A stretch of 53,764 nucleotides of DNA from positions 1 through 53,764 of the forward strand of contig NZ_LMFB01000012.1 of NCBI RefSeq assembly GCF_001426685.1, given 5' to 3'. The stretch comes from Rhizobium sp. Root483D2 (lineage in GTDB: Bacteria; Pseudomonadota; Alphaproteobacteria; Rhizobiales; Rhizobiaceae). A model generated the notes under the pieces. That model was not told the origin of the DNA and made no database searches. It was given only the letters and a program-made list of their open reading frames with translations. A program made the position numbers and the translations under genes. Each line of letters opens with the position of its first letter. The stretch's first letter is position 1. Below, in pieces: positions 16,360 through 25,552 of this stretch.

Positions 16360-19068
16360 ATGCGGGACGATGTCCGCGATATGGCTGGAAGACCGTCTCC
16401 CGATGCCCTGTTGCAGCGGGCGCAGCAGGAAACACGCGGCCGCCTGAAAATCTTTCTGGGTGCAGCGCCCGGCGTCGGCAAGACCTATGAAATGCTCACA
16501 TCCGGCCATGCCAAGCAGGCAGATGGCGTCGATGTGGTCATTGGCGTTGTCGAAACGCATGGCCGCAAGGAAACGCAGGCGCTGGCGGATGGGTTCGAGG
16601 TCATCGCCCGCACGACGATCGACTACAAGGGCCGCCATCTCGAGGAAATGGATATTGATGCCATTCTCGCCCGCCGCCCCGGTCTCGTTCTCGTCGATGA
16701 ACTGGCCCACACCAATGCGCCCGGTAGCCGGCATCCAAAACGCTACATGGACGTGCAGGAGCTTCTGGCGCGCGGCATCGACGTCTATTCGACGCTCAAC
16801 ATCCAGCATGTCGAAAGCCTGAACGACGTCGTCGCCCAGATCACCCGTATCCGTGTGCGTGAAACCGTTCCCGATTCGATCATCGACCGGGCCGACGATA
16901 TCGAGATCATCGACCTGACGCCGGAAGACCTGATCAAGCGGTTGCATGACGGCAAGGTCTATATTCCAAAGACAGCGCAGCGGGCGCTGGAAAACTATTT
17001 TTCGCCGGGAAACCTGACGGCCCTGCGCGAACTGGCGCTGCGCCAGACCGCGCAGCGGGTGGACGAGCAGCTTTTGACGCATATGCAGGCGCATGCGATT
17101 TCAGGTCCCTGGGCCGCCGGCGACCGGGTGCTGGTCTGCGTCGATGACGCGCCGCGCAGCGCATCGCTGGTGCGTTATGCCGCCCGTCTTGCGGACCGCC
17201 TGCGCGCGCCGTTGGTGGCGCTGCATGTGGAAACGGCGCGGTCGATCCATCTGTCGGAGACCGCACGCGACCGCATCGCCGCGACTCTGCGGCTGGCCGA
17301 GCGGCTGGGTGCCGAAGCGCTAACGCGGCCGGGCTCAGACGAGGCCGAGGAGATCGTCCGCTTCGCCGCGTCCAGCAATGTCACCCATATCATTGCCGGT
17401 ACGCCGAAAACCTCCGGCTGGCGCGAATGGCTGCACGGCTCGGTGACCACCCGTCTGATCCGGCGTGCCGGCAATATCAGCGTCCATGTCATCGCCGGGG
17501 ACGACCGCGAGGGCGAATCTGTTGCAACCGGCGTCAAGACGGCGCCTGCACCGGCCCAATTCAAGTTCCGGCCCTACAGCCTGGCAACGTTTTACGTCGG
17601 CTGCGCCTTGGGCGTCGGTTTCCTGCTCGACCAGTCCCTCGACGTGCGCAACATCGCGCTGGTGTTCCTGATGGCCGTTTTGACCACGGCCGTGACGGAG
17701 GGGCTGAAACCCGCCCTTTACGCCAGCGTCGTCAGTGCCGTGTGCCTCAATTTCTTCTTTTTACAGCCGCTCTACACGTTGGATATCAGCGATCCCGACA
17801 GCGTCGTCGCATTCATTCTGTTCTTCATCGTTGCGATCATCGCCAGCAACCTGACGGCCAGCGTCCAACGGCAGGCCGCCGCCGCCCGGCTGCGGGCGCG
17901 CACCACAGAAGATCTCTATCTGTTCAGCAAGAAGCTCGCAGGCACCGGCACGCTGGACGACGTGCTCTGGGCAACCGCCTTTCAGCTCGCGTCCATGCTG
18001 AAGGTGCGGGTCGTTCTCCTTCTGCCGGAAGACGGCACGATTGCCGTTAAAGCCGGCTATCCGCCGGACGATACGCTCGACGACGCCGATATTGCCGCTG
18101 CCCGCTGGGCCTGGGAGCACAATCGCGCCGCAGGCCGCGGTGCCGATACGCTGCCGGGCGCCAAACGCCTCTATGTGCCCTTGCGCACCGGCCGCGCCGC
18201 CGTCGGTGTCATCGGTCTCGACAATGACCGGCAGGGCCCGTTGCTCAGTCCGGAACAGCAGCGGCTGCTCGATGCGCTTGCCGATCAGGCGGCCCTTGCC
18301 ATCGAACGCGTGCAGCTGGTTGCCGATGTCGATAATGCGCGGCTGGTCGAGGAAGCCGGGCGTCTTCGCTCGGCACTGCTGACCTCGATTTCGCATGATC
18401 TGAAGACGCCGCTTGCCGCCATCATGGGCGCCGCCGGTACCTTGCGCGATTATCAATCGGCTTTGCCGGAGGAAGACCGTGCCGAGCTTTTGACCACGGT
18501 GACGGACGAATCCGAGCGGCTGAACCGGTTCATTGCCAATCTGCTCGATATGACCCGGATCGAATCCGGCGCCATGGAGCCGAATGCGGCCTTCCATTAT
18601 ACCGGCGATATCGTCGGCAGCGCGCTGGCAAGGGCACGCAAGATCCTGGCCGCTCATCACGTCGATGTCGATGTTCCCGCCGATCTGCCGATGATCAGGG
18701 TCGATCCGGTTTTGTTCGAGCAGGTGCTGTTCAACCTGCTCGACAATGCCGCCAAATATGCACCGGAAGGCTCGACCGTTGGCGTTCGCGCGGAAAGCAG
18801 CGGAGAGCGTATCCTGATCCGGATTTCCGACGAGGGGCCGGGTATTCCGCAGGGTGATCTGGAACGGGTCTTCGATACGTTCTACAGGGTGCGCAAGGGT
18901 GATCACGTGCGGGCCGGAACCGGGCTTGGCCTTTCCATCTGCCGGGGTTTCGTCGAGGCAATGGGAGGAACCATCGCTGCGGAAAATCGCGCCGGCCGGT
19001 CCGGTGCTGTCTTTACCATCAGCCTGCCACTGCTTACGGATGCCCCCAACCTCAAGGACATGAAATGA
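16360..19068 (+). CDS. kdpD: KdpD, sensor histidine kinase of the potassium two-component system (902 aa)
   Basis: Order of parts: KdpD sensor domain with Walker A (GAAPGVGKTYEM, about residues 33-44) and DELAHTNAPGSRHPKRY (about 117-133); a universal-stress-like domain (about 245-370); four close membrane helices (about 400-500); a GAF-like domain; then HisKA with the phosphorylated His in SISHDLKTPL (about residue 680) and an HATPase domain with LLDNAAKYAPEG, DEGPGIP and GTGLGLSI. The ATG at 16360 is chosen because starts at 16255 (TTG) and 16321 fall inside the hairpins; its Shine-Dalgarno AAGGA is a rather long 13 nt away, so the start is uncertain. The stop overlaps the kdpE start as ATGA. 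Confidence 0.94.
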   Translation: MRDDVRDMAGRPSPDALLQRAQQETRGRLKIFLGAAPGVGKTYEMLTSGHAKQADGVDVVIGVVETHGRKETQALADGFEVIARTTIDYKGRHLEEMDIDAILARRPGLVLVDELAHTNAPGSRHPKRYMDVQELLARGIDVYSTLNIQHVESLNDVVAQITRIRVRETVPDSIIDRADDIEIIDLTPEDLIKRLHDGKVYIPKTAQRALENYFSPGNLTALRELALRQTAQRVDEQLLTHMQAHAISGPWAAGDRVLVCVDDAPRSASLVRYAARLADRLRAPLVALHVETARSIHLSETARDRIAATLRLAERLGAEALTRPGSDEAEEIVRFAASSNVTHIIAGTPKTSGWREWLHGSVTTRLIRRAGNISVHVIAGDDREGESVATGVKTAPAPAQFKFRPYSLATFYVGCALGVGFLLDQSLDVRNIALVFLMAVLTTAVTEGLKPALYASVVSAVCLNFFFLQPLYTLDISDPDSVVAFILFFIVAIIASNLTASVQRQAAAARLRARTTEDLYLFSKKLAGTGTLDDVLWATAFQLASMLKVRVVLLLPEDGTIAVKAGYPPDDTLDDADIAAARWAWEHNRAAGRGADTLPGAKRLYVPLRTGRAAVGVIGLDNDRQGPLLSPEQQRLLDALADQAALAIERVQLVADVDNARLVEEAGRLRSALLTSISHDLKTPLAAIMGAAGTLRDYQSALPEEDRAELLTTVTDESERLNRFIANLLDMTRIESGAMEPNAAFHYTGDIVGSALARARKILAAHHVDVDVPADLPMIRVDPVLFEQVLFNLLDNAAKYAPEGSTVGVRAESSGERILIRISDEGPGIPQGDLERVFDTFYRVRKGDHVRAGTGLGLSICRGFVEAMGGTIAAENRAGRSGAVFTISLPLLTDAPNLKDMK

Positions 19069-19760
19069 CGGTGTCAGCAGTAAAAATCCTTGTTGTCGAT
19101 GATGAGCCGCCGATCCGCCGGCTGCTGCGCGTCGGTCTGGCAACGCAGGATTATGCCGTCAGCGAGGCCGGCAACGGCAAGGCGGCGCGCGACAGCGTCA
19201 AGGCCGATCTGCCCGACCTGATCCTGCTCGATCTCGGCCTGCCGGATATGGCCGGCCATGATCTGCTGCGCGGCTGGCGCGAGGAGGGCCTGACGCTGCC
19301 GATCGTCATCCTGTCGAGCCGGACCGACGAGGCGGGGATCGTGACGGCGCTGGAATTGGGCGCCGATGACTATGTGACGAAGCCCTTCGGCATGAACGAA
19401 CTGGTGGCGCGCATCCGCGTCGCGCTTCGCCACCGCCTGCAGCAGCAGGGGGAAAAACCACTGTTCCAGACCGGCGGCCTGTCGGTCGATCTGGTCAAGC
19501 GCATCGTCAAGGTCGATGGCCGCGAGGTCAAGTTGTCGCCGAAGGAATACGATATCCTGCGTATGCTAGTGCAGCATGCGGGCAAGGTGCTGACGCACAA
19601 GTTCCTGCTGAAAGAGGTCTGGGGCAATGCCGACGATGTGCAGTATCTGCGCGTCTATGTGCGCCAGCTGCGCCAGAAAATCGAGCTGACGCCGGACCAG
19701 CCGCAGTACATCACCACCGAAACCGGCGTCGGATACCGGCTGCGCGAAGCAGACCTTTAG
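19065..19760 (+). CDS. kdpE: KdpE, OmpR-family response regulator (231 aa)
   Basis: Receiver domain residues 1-120: acidic pair in VVDDEPPIRR, phospho-acceptor Asp in LILLDLGLPD, Thr/Ser in VILSSR and Lys in YVTKPFGMNELVARI. The C-terminal winged helix (about 130-228) shows VKLSPKEYDILRMLVQHAGK, THKFLLKEVWG and YLRVYVRQLRQKIE, then TETGVGYRL. KdpE binds upstream of kdpFABC and activates it under potassium limitation or osmotic stress. Translationally coupled to kdpD. It converges with the aminotransferase gene, leaving only 11 bp between stops. Confidence 0.96.
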   Translation: MTVSAVKILVVDDEPPIRRLLRVGLATQDYAVSEAGNGKAARDSVKADLPDLILLDLGLPDMAGHDLLRGWREEGLTLPIVILSSRTDEAGIVTALELGADDYVTKPFGMNELVARIRVALRHRLQQQGEKPLFQTGGLSVDLVKRIVKVDGREVKLSPKEYDILRMLVQHAGKVLTHKFLLKEVWGNADDVQYLRVYVRQLRQKIELTPDQPQYITTETGVGYRLREADL

Positions 19761-19771
19761 CCGGCTTATCT

Positions 19772-20911
19772 TTAAGGACTGTTGCGGGTCAGCCAGTTGC
19801 GCAGAACGGTGATGCCTTCGGGCATATGCAGGCGGCCAAAGCCGACGCGGAGGCAATTCTCCGGCACCGGTGTCAGCTCCGAATGATAGACGCTCGACGG
19901 CAGGAAAAACACGCCTGCCTCCTCTACCGCGCGCCGTGCAAATTCCTCGACGCCTTCCGGCCCCTTGTAGCGGATGAACGCCACGCAACCGCCATCCGGC
20001 TCGCGCCAGTCGAACAGATGCGGGAAATCGCTAAAAAACCCGTTCCATTCCGCAATATTGGATCGCACGATCGCTCGCGTGCGGGTCAGGATCGTGTCGC
20101 GGTTCTTCAGCCCGATGCGGGCCAGAACCTCGGATGGAGCGGAATTGCAGATCGACAGGAAGTGTTTGTAACGCTCGCACCGTGTCAGGAATTTCTGATC
20201 CTTGCAGGCAAGCCAGCCGATGCGCAGGCCCGGCAGGCCATAGGCTTTCGACATGACATTGAGCGAAATCCCCCGCTCATAGGCATCGACCGCCTGCGGC
20301 AGGCGCAATGCCTCGTCCTTCTCGATCAGCCGGTAGACTTCATCGCTGAACAGCCAGATGCCATGCTTGCGGCAGATCTCGATGAGCGCATCGAATGTCG
20401 CGCGCGGCAGGATCTTGCCCGTCGGATTGTTGGGAAAGTTGATAGAGATCAGCTTTGTATTCGGCCGGATCGCGGCTTCGATCTTGCTGAGGTCAAGGTT
20501 CCAGTCATCGTCGATATCGAGGGCCACGCCCGTGACCGCACAGATGCTCAGCGGCAAAGTTTCGGCGGCCTGGTAATTGGGGGTGATGACGATAGCATGG
20601 TCATCGCCAGTCAAAAGCACCTTCATCGCCACATAGATCGCCTCTTCCGCACCGGCAAAGCAGATCAGTTCATCAGGCTGGACCGTATCGTAGGTTCGCG
20701 CAATTTCCTGCCGGAGCGCCGGCGCGCCAAATGTCTCGGTATAGCCCAGGCTGAGCGTCTCGAAATCTTCGCGGTCCTCGTCGCTCGCCATCGCCAGAAG
20801 GTCGGGAAGGCGCATGCTTTCGGCATCCGAGGCCGTCATGTTGTATTTTGCCGTGAATTCCCATTTCGACATGGAGGTTTCGAGCACGAAATCGCGCATC
20901 GGCTTGTTCAT
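19772..20911 (-). CDS. PLP-dependent class I/II aminotransferase (379 aa)
   Basis: Fold type I aminotransferase. Visible features: phosphate-contact region FAGAEEAIY (about residues 85-93), the NFPNNPTGKILP motif (about 160-171), SDEVYRLIE with the cofactor Asp and Tyr (about 190-198), the Schiff-base Lys in MSKAYGLPGLRIGW (about 220-233), and the carboxylate-binding Arg in LRVGFGRL near the C-terminus. The substrate cannot be read from sequence. The ATG overlaps the stop of the upstream YheO-type regulator as ATGA, so the pair is one operon and the regulator probably controls it. Relatives of the regulator (DauR) govern D-arginine use in Pseudomonas, so an unusual amino acid is a reasonable guess. 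Confidence 0.88.
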   Translation of the reverse strand: MNKPMRDFVLETSMSKWEFTAKYNMTASDAESMRLPDLLAMASDEDREDFETLSLGYTETFGAPALRQEIARTYDTVQPDELICFAGAEEAIYVAMKVLLTGDDHAIVITPNYQAAETLPLSICAVTGVALDIDDDWNLDLSKIEAAIRPNTKLISINFPNNPTGKILPRATFDALIEICRKHGIWLFSDEVYRLIEKDEALRLPQAVDAYERGISLNVMSKAYGLPGLRIGWLACKDQKFLTRCERYKHFLSICNSAPSEVLARIGLKNRDTILTRTRAIVRSNIAEWNGFFSDFPHLFDWREPDGGCVAFIRYKGPEGVEEFARRAVEEAGVFFLPSSVYHSELTPVPENCLRVGFGRLHMPEGITVLRNWLTRNSP

Positions 20912-21552
20912 TGCGGCTCTCCTTGCGGGGCGGCGTCCTGTTTCAGGCGGATCGCGCCAAGACGGTTGTAGATCGTGGCTCTCGACAGTTTCAAAATCTC
21001 GGCGACATAGGGAACGGCCTTGCGGATGGCAAAGACGCCGCGTGTTTCAAGACGTGCCAACAGGCCGTCCACCTCGGAGCCGGTCAGCCCCGCAAGGCTC
21101 GTCCGGTGTTCTGTCAGAAATTCCCCGATCACCGAATTGACGGCCTCGCGCCAATCCTGCGCCATCAGCGCGGACGTCTTCGGCAGGGGAGCGGCGATAT
21201 CCATCATCGATTTCAGCTGGTCGAAGATGCCGGAAAACGCCTCGATATCATGATTGATGCAGAGGAGGCCGACCGGTTTGCCTTCTGTATCGCGCAGTAC
21301 GGAAGTGATGGCCTTCAGCCTGCGGCCATCCCAGTTGGATTTGCCATAGGGGCCGATCACGTCCTCGTCGAGCGCCGATGCCAGTCCAGCCTCGTTGAGC
21401 GAGCTGTCTCCCGGCCGCCGCCGTGAAAAGGCATTGGCGATATGGAAGATAAAGCCGGTCTCAAGGTCGTGCAGAACCGCTTCCACATGCGGCGAAAACA
21501 GCGTGGCGATGGCATCGCAGACGGGAATGAAGGGCGTGAGCGGATGAGACAT
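20908..21552 (-). CDS. YheO/DauR-like PAS and HTH transcriptional regulator (214 aa)
   Basis: The N-terminal two-thirds (about residues 8-125) match the YheO-type PAS-like domain: FSPHVEAVLHDLETG, NWDGRRLKAITSVLRD and GLLCINHDIEAF. The C-terminal HTH (about 150-205) shows EVDGLLARLETRGVFAIRKA, then VPYVAEILKLSRATIYNRL, the usual recognition helix of this family. AAGG lies 4 nt before the ATG. It is coupled to the aminotransferase gene. A 22-bp perfect palindrome sits 25 nt upstream of the start and is a good candidate for its own operator, so the pair is likely autoregulated. Confidence 0.88.
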   Translation of the reverse strand: MSHPLTPFIPVCDAIATLFSPHVEAVLHDLETGFIFHIANAFSRRRPGDSSLNEAGLASALDEDVIGPYGKSNWDGRRLKAITSVLRDTEGKPVGLLCINHDIEAFSGIFDQLKSMMDIAAPLPKTSALMAQDWREAVNSVIGEFLTEHRTSLAGLTGSEVDGLLARLETRGVFAIRKAVPYVAEILKLSRATIYNRLGAIRLKQDAAPQGEPQ

Positions 21553-21576
21553 AACGCCTTATCCACTTGGATTGAC

Positions 21577-21598
21577 AATTTGTCAATATTGACAAATT
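21577..21598. promoter_or_regulatory. 22-bp perfect palindrome, candidate operator of the YheO-like regulator
   Basis: The two halves are AATTTGTCAAT and its exact complement. A third TTGACAA half-site at 21572-21578 overlaps one edge, so the region holds three alternating TTGACAA/TTGTCAA elements. It is AT-rich against a GC-rich background and lies right before the regulator gene. Confidence 0.65.
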
Positions 21599-21604
21599 AA
21601 ACAG

Positions 21605-22351
21605 TTATCGGCCGAAGGCAGCTTTGCCGGAATTGAGATGCCGTTGAAAGTCCGGATCGCGCTGCGATAATTTCTTGTGCAGGTGGACCATCATGCCGGC
21701 GGCAAAAAGCGGTGTCAGAAGGTTGAGAAGCGGCACGGCCAGAAACGCCGCAAGCAAGAGCCCACTCAAGAAAACCGTGCCGGAATGCTTGGCGCGAAAC
21801 AGCCGGGCGTCTGCGGGCGAGCGATAGCGCATCGCGGCAAATTCGAAAAATTCCCGCCCGAGCAGATAGCCGTTGACGAGAAAGAACGCGATCAGATTGA
21901 CGCCGGGGATTAACAGCAGGAAAAGCGCAATGATGTTGCCGATGATGATGACGCCAAGGAATTTCAGCGTGCCGGAGATGGCCTCGCCCAGCGGCAGGGG
22001 ACGTCCCGCAGGCTCCTGGGGATAGTCGCGTTTCTCGACCACTTCGGCGACGTCATCGAGGAAAAAGCCGGCAATCAGCGCGGTGACGGGCGCAAGAAGC
22101 AGCGCCAGACCCAAAGCGAGCCCCAGACTGGCGAAAATCGTGACGATGAATGTCAGCCAGCCGGCCCAATCAGGCGTTCCCGGCAGAAGCGCGTCCAGCC
22201 ATGGCAAAGCGAGATAGATGAACAGCTCGCGCAGCGCAAACCATAGCCCGACCAGCGCCAGAAGCGTCAGGCCCAGCATCTTCCAGAACACGGATCGCGT
22301 TTCCGGCGCGAAAAGATTGGCAAAGGAAAGCCGCGCCGCGTCGAGTATCAT
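21605..22351 (-). CDS. EI24/CysZ-like inner-membrane protein (248 aa)
   Basis: Membrane protein with about four to five hydrophobic helices (about residues 24-45, 60-95, 125-160, 195-225) in the pattern of the EI24/CysZ family, some members of which carry sulfate into the cell. Family-like segments: GLALLLAPVTALIAGFFLDDVAEVVE, written here as LLLAPVTALIAGFFLDD, and NGYLLGREFFEFAAMR. ATG 22351 is chosen for the AGGGAG 7 nt upstream; a start at 22372 is possible. It is a single gene, convergent with nothing, divergent from the amidase. CysZ function is not proven by sequence; many alphaproteobacterial members have no known substrate. Confidence 0.75.
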   Translation of the reverse strand: MILDAARLSFANLFAPETRSVFWKMLGLTLLALVGLWFALRELFIYLALPWLDALLPGTPDWAGWLTFIVTIFASLGLALGLALLLAPVTALIAGFFLDDVAEVVEKRDYPQEPAGRPLPLGEAISGTLKFLGVIIIGNIIALFLLLIPGVNLIAFFLVNGYLLGREFFEFAAMRYRSPADARLFRAKHSGTVFLSGLLLAAFLAVPLLNLLTPLFAAGMMVHLHKKLSQRDPDFQRHLNSGKAAFGR

Positions 22352-22543
22352 CCGGTATCTCCCTGCGCGCATGGTTGCCGCTGGATGCGCATGTAGGCGG
22401 GGGATCGGGGGTGGGCAAGGCCGTGGGAGCCGGAGGCTTTGAAAAGCCTGCGAAAATCATGTGCGGCGCCGCTGTTTGGACTGCCAAAACCGCCGCCGCG
22501 CCGTTATGGTGACGGTATCAAGCAGCTTTGGAGTGTCGGGACG

Positions 22544-23914
22544 ATGGATGGAGTGGACGCAAACTTATCGGTGGCGGGCCTTTCGGTGCTGCTGCAGTCC
22601 GGCGCGCTCGATCCTGTGGAACTGGCAGAACGCTCTCTGGGAAAGATAGCCAGCTACGAAGATCAGGCTGTATTTACCGAAGTTCTTGGCGGGCGCGCCA
22701 TTGCCGAGGCCAGGTCATCCTCTGCGCGTATCCGGTCGGGACGATCGCTCGGTTTGCTCGACGGCATTCCGATCGCCTGGAAGGATCTGTTCGATACGAA
22801 AGGCGCTGTAACGACCGCAGGCTCGGCCGTTCTCGCCGGTCATCCGCCCGCAACCGCCGATGCCGACGTGGTCGAAGCCCTCGGCAGCGCCGGTATGGTC
22901 TGCCTTGGCCGCACCAATCTCAACGAATTCGCCTTTTCCGGCATCGGCATCAATCCGCATTACGGCACACCGCACAACCCTGCATCCCGCGATGTGCCGC
23001 GCATCCCCGGCGGCTCGTCGGCCGGATCCGGCGTCGCTGTGGCGGCCGGGCTGGTTCCGGTGGCGATCGGCACCGATACCGGCGGCTCGATCCGCATTCC
23101 CGCCGCCTTCAATGGCATTTTCGGCTATAAGGCAACGCGCGGGCGGTATTCCATGCGCGGCGTCTTTCCGCTGGCCAAGAGCCTCGATTCGCTCGGGCCG
23201 CTTTGCCGCTCGGCCACGGATGCCATCTGGATCGATGCCGCGATGCGCGGGCGTACCGCACCCGATATTGGCCGGTCCGAATTGAGCGGTCTGAAACTCG
23301 TCATTCCCGAAACCATCGTTTTCGACGATGCCGAGCCGGAAGTCGTCGCCGCATTCGAGGCTGCGGTATTACGGCTGGAAAAGGCCGGCGCCCGCGTCCG
23401 CCGCCGCGCCTTCCCGATTTTTGCCGAGATTTTCGAGATCGGCGCGCGCCACGGCGCACTGGCCGCAGCTGAGGCGTTCGCGCTTCACAAGGCCCGGCTG
23501 GAGGGGCCGGAGGCGGCGCGCATGGATCAGCGCGTCGTCGCCCGCACCCGGCCGGGCGAAAAGATCACGGTGGCGGATTACATTGCCATTCTCGATGCGC
23601 GCCAACGGCTGATCGCCGCCTTCAGCGACGCCCTGGAGCCCGGCGAGCTGCTTATCCATCCGACCGTGCCGCATGTAGCACCACCAATTGCACCGCTGCT
23701 GGCCGATGACGAGCTGTTCTTCAAGATCAATGGCCGGACCCTGCGCAACACCTCGATCGGCAATTTCCTCGATGGTTGCGGCGTCTCGATCCCCTGCGGC
23801 ACCGGCGCGGCCGGCATGCCGGTCGGCTTGTTGATCTCCGGTCAGAGGCGTCAGGACGAGGCGCTGCTGTCGGCCGCCCTTTCGGCAGAAGCCGTCATTC
23901 GCGGTGATGCATGA
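22544..23914 (+). CDS. Amidase-signature family amidohydrolase (456 aa)
   Basis: Amidase-signature enzyme with the Ser-cisSer-Lys triad: Lys in [11 protein letters not shown] (about residue 78), cis-Ser in [14 protein letters not shown] (about 155) and nucleophile Ser in [14 protein letters not shown] (about 178). Length fits the family. ATG 22544 is supported by GGAG 10 nt upstream; starts at 22439 and 22506 are possible. The stop overlaps the ROK kinase start as ATGA, forming a three-gene operon amidase-kinase-cutC next to the nag/mur genes. The substrate is unknown; the context suggests an amide-bearing cell-wall or amino-sugar derivative, but this is inference. Confidence 0.88.
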   Translation: MDGVDANLSVAGLSVLLQSGALDPVELAERSLGKIASYEDQAVFTEVLGGRAIAEARSSSARIRSGRSLGLLDGIPIAWKDLFDTKGAVTTAGSAVLAGHPPATADADVVEALGSAGMVCLGRTNLNEFAFSGIGINPHYGTPHNPASRDVPRIPGGSSAGSGVAVAAGLVPVAIGTDTGGSIRIPAAFNGIFGYKATRGRYSMRGVFPLAKSLDSLGPLCRSATDAIWIDAAMRGRTAPDIGRSELSGLKLVIPETIVFDDAEPEVVAAFEAAVLRLEKAGARVRRRAFPIFAEIFEIGARHGALAAAEAFALHKARLEGPEAARMDQRVVARTRPGEKITVADYIAILDARQRLIAAFSDALEPGELLIHPTVPHVAPPIAPLLADDELFFKINGRTLRNTSIGNFLDGCGVSIPCGTGAAGMPVGLLISGQRRQDEALLSAALSAEAVIRGDA

Positions 23915-24822
23915 TCGTCTGCTTCGACATCGGCGGCTCGGCCATCAAGGGCGCCGTAGCCCATACGCCGGACCAAATCCTGCCGCTTGGACGCCGCGTC
24001 ACACCGCTCGATGATTTCACTGCCTTCGTCGATACGCTACGCGATGTCATCGCTGAAGCCGGCGAAGAGCCGGACCGCATTGCCATGTCGATCACCGGCG
24101 TCGTCGATCCGGAAACGCAGGCGATCAAATGCGCCAATATTCCCTGCATCGATGGGCGCACGCTGGGTGCGGAGCTTTCCGCATTGCTCGGCCTGCCGGT
24201 TCTGATTGCCAATGACGCGGATTGTTTTGCCCTGGCCGAGGCCGGTGCCGGTGCCGGGCGCGGTTACCGGATCGTGCTTGGCGCCATCCTCGGCACCGGG
24301 GTCGGCGGTGGTCTGGTGGTCGATGGCCGGCTCATCAATGCCGAGGGCGGTTTTGCCGGCGAATGGGGCCATGGGCCTGCGGTTGCTGCGATGGCCGGTA
24401 CGCCCCCCGTCGCGATCCCGGTGTTTGACTGTGGTTGTGGCCAGCGCGGCTGCGTCGATACGATCGGCGCCGCCCGTGGCATGGAGCGTCTGCACCTGAC
24501 CCTGCATGGCAAGCGCCTGGAGAGCCACGAGATCACCACGCTCTGGCAAAACGGCGATGCGCAGGCGGCCCGCACCATCGATGTGCTGGTCGATCTCATC
24601 AGTTCGCCGCTGGCGCTGACGGTCAATATTACCGGTGCGACGATCGTGCCGATCGGTGGCGGTCTTTCCAATGTGACGCCGCTGATCGCCGCGATCGACA
24701 CGGCCGTGCGTGCACGGATTCTGCGGAAATTCGACCGGCCGCTCGTCGTTCCCGGCGAATGCCGCATCGAGCCCGGCCTGATTGGCGCTGCCATTCTCGG
24801 CCTGGCGGGAGAGACAAGATGA
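23911..24822 (+). CDS. ROK-family sugar kinase, probably for an N-acyl amino sugar (303 aa)
   Basis: ROK family (repressor, ORF, kinase) without a DNA-binding domain, so an enzyme. N-terminal ATP-binding DIGGSAIKGAV (residues 6-16), catalytic Asp in IANDADCFALAEA (about 98-110), GTGVGGGLVVDG (about 128-139), the ROK EWGHGP motif, and the zinc-binding CGCGQRGCVDT (about 173-183). The C-terminal IGGGLSN segment is also typical. The closest characterised relatives phosphorylate GlcNAc or ManNAc. Overlaps amidase and cutC genes by 4 nt at each end. It is a second amino-sugar kinase in this locus, beside the BadF-type one. Confidence 0.88.
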   Translation: MIVCFDIGGSAIKGAVAHTPDQILPLGRRVTPLDDFTAFVDTLRDVIAEAGEEPDRIAMSITGVVDPETQAIKCANIPCIDGRTLGAELSALLGLPVLIANDADCFALAEAGAGAGRGYRIVLGAILGTGVGGGLVVDGRLINAEGGFAGEWGHGPAVAAMAGTPPVAIPVFDCGCGQRGCVDTIGAARGMERLHLTLHGKRLESHEITTLWQNGDAQAARTIDVLVDLISSPLALTVNITGATIVPIGGGLSNVTPLIAAIDTAVRARILRKFDRPLVVPGECRIEPGLIGAAILGLAGETR

Positions 24823-25547
24823 GCCATATTCTTCTCGAAGTCTGCGTCGAGGATGCACCGGGCCTAAAGGCCGCAATCGATGGCGGCGCCGACAGGATCG
24901 AATTGTGCTCGGCTCTCTCTGTTGGTGGGCTCACGCCGTCGCCGGGCCTGATGGTGCTGGCGGGAAAGGCTGACATCCCGGTCTATGCGATGATCCGGCC
25001 ACGGCCGGGGGATTTCGTCTTCGATGCCAGCGACATCGCTGTCATGCGCGTTGAAATCGATGCGGCCCGGGCAGCCGGTCTGGCCGGTGTCGTCTTCGGC
25101 GCAAACCGGCTGGACGGAGCCTTGGACAAAGAGGCGTTGAAAGAACTGGTGGATCACGCCCAGGGCCTGGGGCTGACCTTGCATCGCGCCTTCGATCTGG
25201 TGCCGGATTTCGCAGATGCGGTCGAAACAGCGGTGGATCTCGGTTTCGAGCGTATCCTCACATCAGGCGGCGCAAAACGGGCTCCCGATGGTATCGATCA
25301 TCTGGCTGCGATCATCAAACATGCCAGGGGCCAGATCTCGATCATGCCGGGATCCGGCGTCACGCTGGAAACCGTCGGCGAACTTTTGTCACGCCTATCC
25401 GTGACAGAAGTTCATTCGTCCTGTTCGGTGGAAAAGCCGGCTCGCGATGCAAGGCTGGTCTCGCTCGGCTTCGTGTCGGCCAGTGCCAGGCAAACGGATG
25501 CGCAGATGGTGCGGGCATTGAAGGCGCGGCTGGTGGCCGCGCCTTGA
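24819..25547 (+). CDS. cutC: CutC family TIM-barrel protein (242 aa)
   Basis: CutC family, first described for copper tolerance; that role is disputed and the true reaction is unclear. Family blocks are plain: ILLEVCVEDAPGLKAAIDGG (residues 4-23), ADRIELCSALSVGGLTPS, MIRPRPGDFV, GVVFGANRLDG, LTLHRAFDLVPD, ILTSGGAKRAPDG and MPGSGVTLET. The start overlaps the kinase stop as ATGA. cutC genes often sit with amino-sugar genes such as murQ and kinases, as here, which suggests a sugar-related role. Convergent with nagA, 5 bp between stops. Confidence 0.9.
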   Translation: MSHILLEVCVEDAPGLKAAIDGGADRIELCSALSVGGLTPSPGLMVLAGKADIPVYAMIRPRPGDFVFDASDIAVMRVEIDAARAAGLAGVVFGANRLDGALDKEALKELVDHAQGLGLTLHRAFDLVPDFADAVETAVDLGFERILTSGGAKRAPDGIDHLAAIIKHARGQISIMPGSGVTLETVGELLSRLSVTEVHSSCSVEKPARDARLVSLGFVSASARQTDAQMVRALKARLVAAP

Positions 25548-25552
25548 TGGCG

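Noticed and set aside
21557..21562. ATAAGG as a -10 box for the YheO-like regulator with TTGACA in the palindrome as -35.
   Set aside because: It would put the transcript start on the start codon; AAGG is better read as the Shine-Dalgarno.
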